Shown piece by piece: positions 42,636-42,893 of a stretch of DNA of 42,893 bases. Each line of letters opens with the position of its first letter. Positions within the stretch are counted from its first letter, which is position 1. Origin of the DNA: Sulfurimonas sp. (GTDB taxonomy: Bacteria; Campylobacterota; Campylobacteria; Campylobacterales; Sulfurimonadaceae); contig JALTUB010000150.1 of the NCBI GenBank assembly GCA_027047745.1, forward strand, positions 1-42,893, given 5' to 3'. Under the pieces are notes generated by a model. The model was given only the letters and a program-made list of their open reading frames with translations. It was not told the origin of the DNA and searched no databases. The position numbers were made by a program, and so were the translations under genes.

Positions 42636-42893
42636 TTATCGCACCCTTATAAAATAAAAGAACAAAGGCACGATATAAAGGTTAATAACAATAGCAAAAA
42701 GCAACCCACCCATAATAGCGATAGCCAAATCCTGAATAATCTGTGTCCCAGTTCCTATGGCTTATGAGGACATTGTTGTTTATCACGATACTAAGCACTA
42801 TCAAAATCCCCATAAACGCCATAATGTCAAGTGGTTTTCCTGTGAGGTATAAAGCTCCTAAAACCCCTGTCGTTGTGAGGATTAATGCCATGA
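42636..42893 (-). pseudogene. 3' end of an RND efflux pump gene with internal deletion and frameshift
   Basis: Reading from the window edge, the minus strand encodes a late RND segment containing LTTTGVLGALYLTGKPLDIM and IVLSIVINNNVLIS. It then runs out of frame. From about 42759 another frame continues with IGTGTQIIQDLAIAIMGGLL and ends with PLFFYFIRVR and TAA at 42636-42638. This is the final part of the same protein. The stretch of about 50 residues normally between them, including the TM11 region, is missing. I read it as an inactivating deletion in an HAE-type RND pump; a sequencing or assembly error is the alternative. Most of the gene lies outside the window. Confidence 0.75.

Noticed and set aside
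1..42893. tRNA, rRNA or CRISPR loci
   Set aside because: None of the characteristic sequences (tRNA TTCGA arm, rRNA cores, repeated spacers) was seen on reading either strand.

Overview
The window looks like a chromosomal segment of a Campylobacterota (epsilonproteobacterial) species, most likely Sulfurimonas or a close relative. This is inferred from the low-GC codon use, the protein families (RNase J with a long Asn/Lys-rich N-terminus, ksgA next to rnj, HisF, RlmN, CZB protein) and TATAAT promoters without clear -35 boxes. No rRNA or tRNA gene was recognised.

Left part (1-25.5 kb) is mostly housekeeping. It starts with a broken metal ABC transporter (ATPase and His-rich binding protein), then secG-frr-pyrE, a Kef-type antiporter and pyrG. 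An accessory patch follows (Fic protein plus a 12-codon stub of a serine recombinase), then recJ and a WD40-like protein. The leftward series ksgA-rnj-trx-folE-fliI has a 271-bp, highly symmetrical repeat element between ksgA and rnj. Next come a stand-alone CZB protein, hisF, a nucleosidase-like gene, rlmN with a 32-residue membrane peptide, a pseudouridine synthase, and purB-nrdA-hypothetical-trxC. Two perfect 16-bp parS sites (17029 and 20189) lie either side of an AT-rich gap carrying five TTCAC-core DnaA-like boxes (19684-19957). The segment is therefore probably origin-proximal, and the gap is an origin or DnaA-binding candidate.

Right part (25.5-42.9 kb) is an envelope-stress island. 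It has a TolC/ATPase/MFP/permease exporter, a periplasmic helical protein, two EptA-type phosphoethanolamine transferases each paired with a membrane-anchored Cys-phosphatase (HCxxGADR), an extra LptF-type permease, mazEF, an OmpR-type regulator with a kinase whose sensor carries a run of five Asp, a DUF202 protein, a DedA protein, two YfdX paralogues, and an RND pump relic at the edge.

The main discovery is a promoter code shared inside this island. The 16-mer TTCATTTTCATTTCAT, then exactly 10 bp, then a -10 hexamer, occurs in front of five transcription units: exporter operon, periplasmic protein, eptA-1 operon, phosphatase-2/eptA-2 operon, and the regulator-kinase operon itself. The likely reading is a self-regulated two-component system that remodels lipid A and drives an exporter in response to cations or cationic peptides. 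Using a Cys-based phosphatase as partner of EptA is, as far as I know, not a described lipid A pathway.
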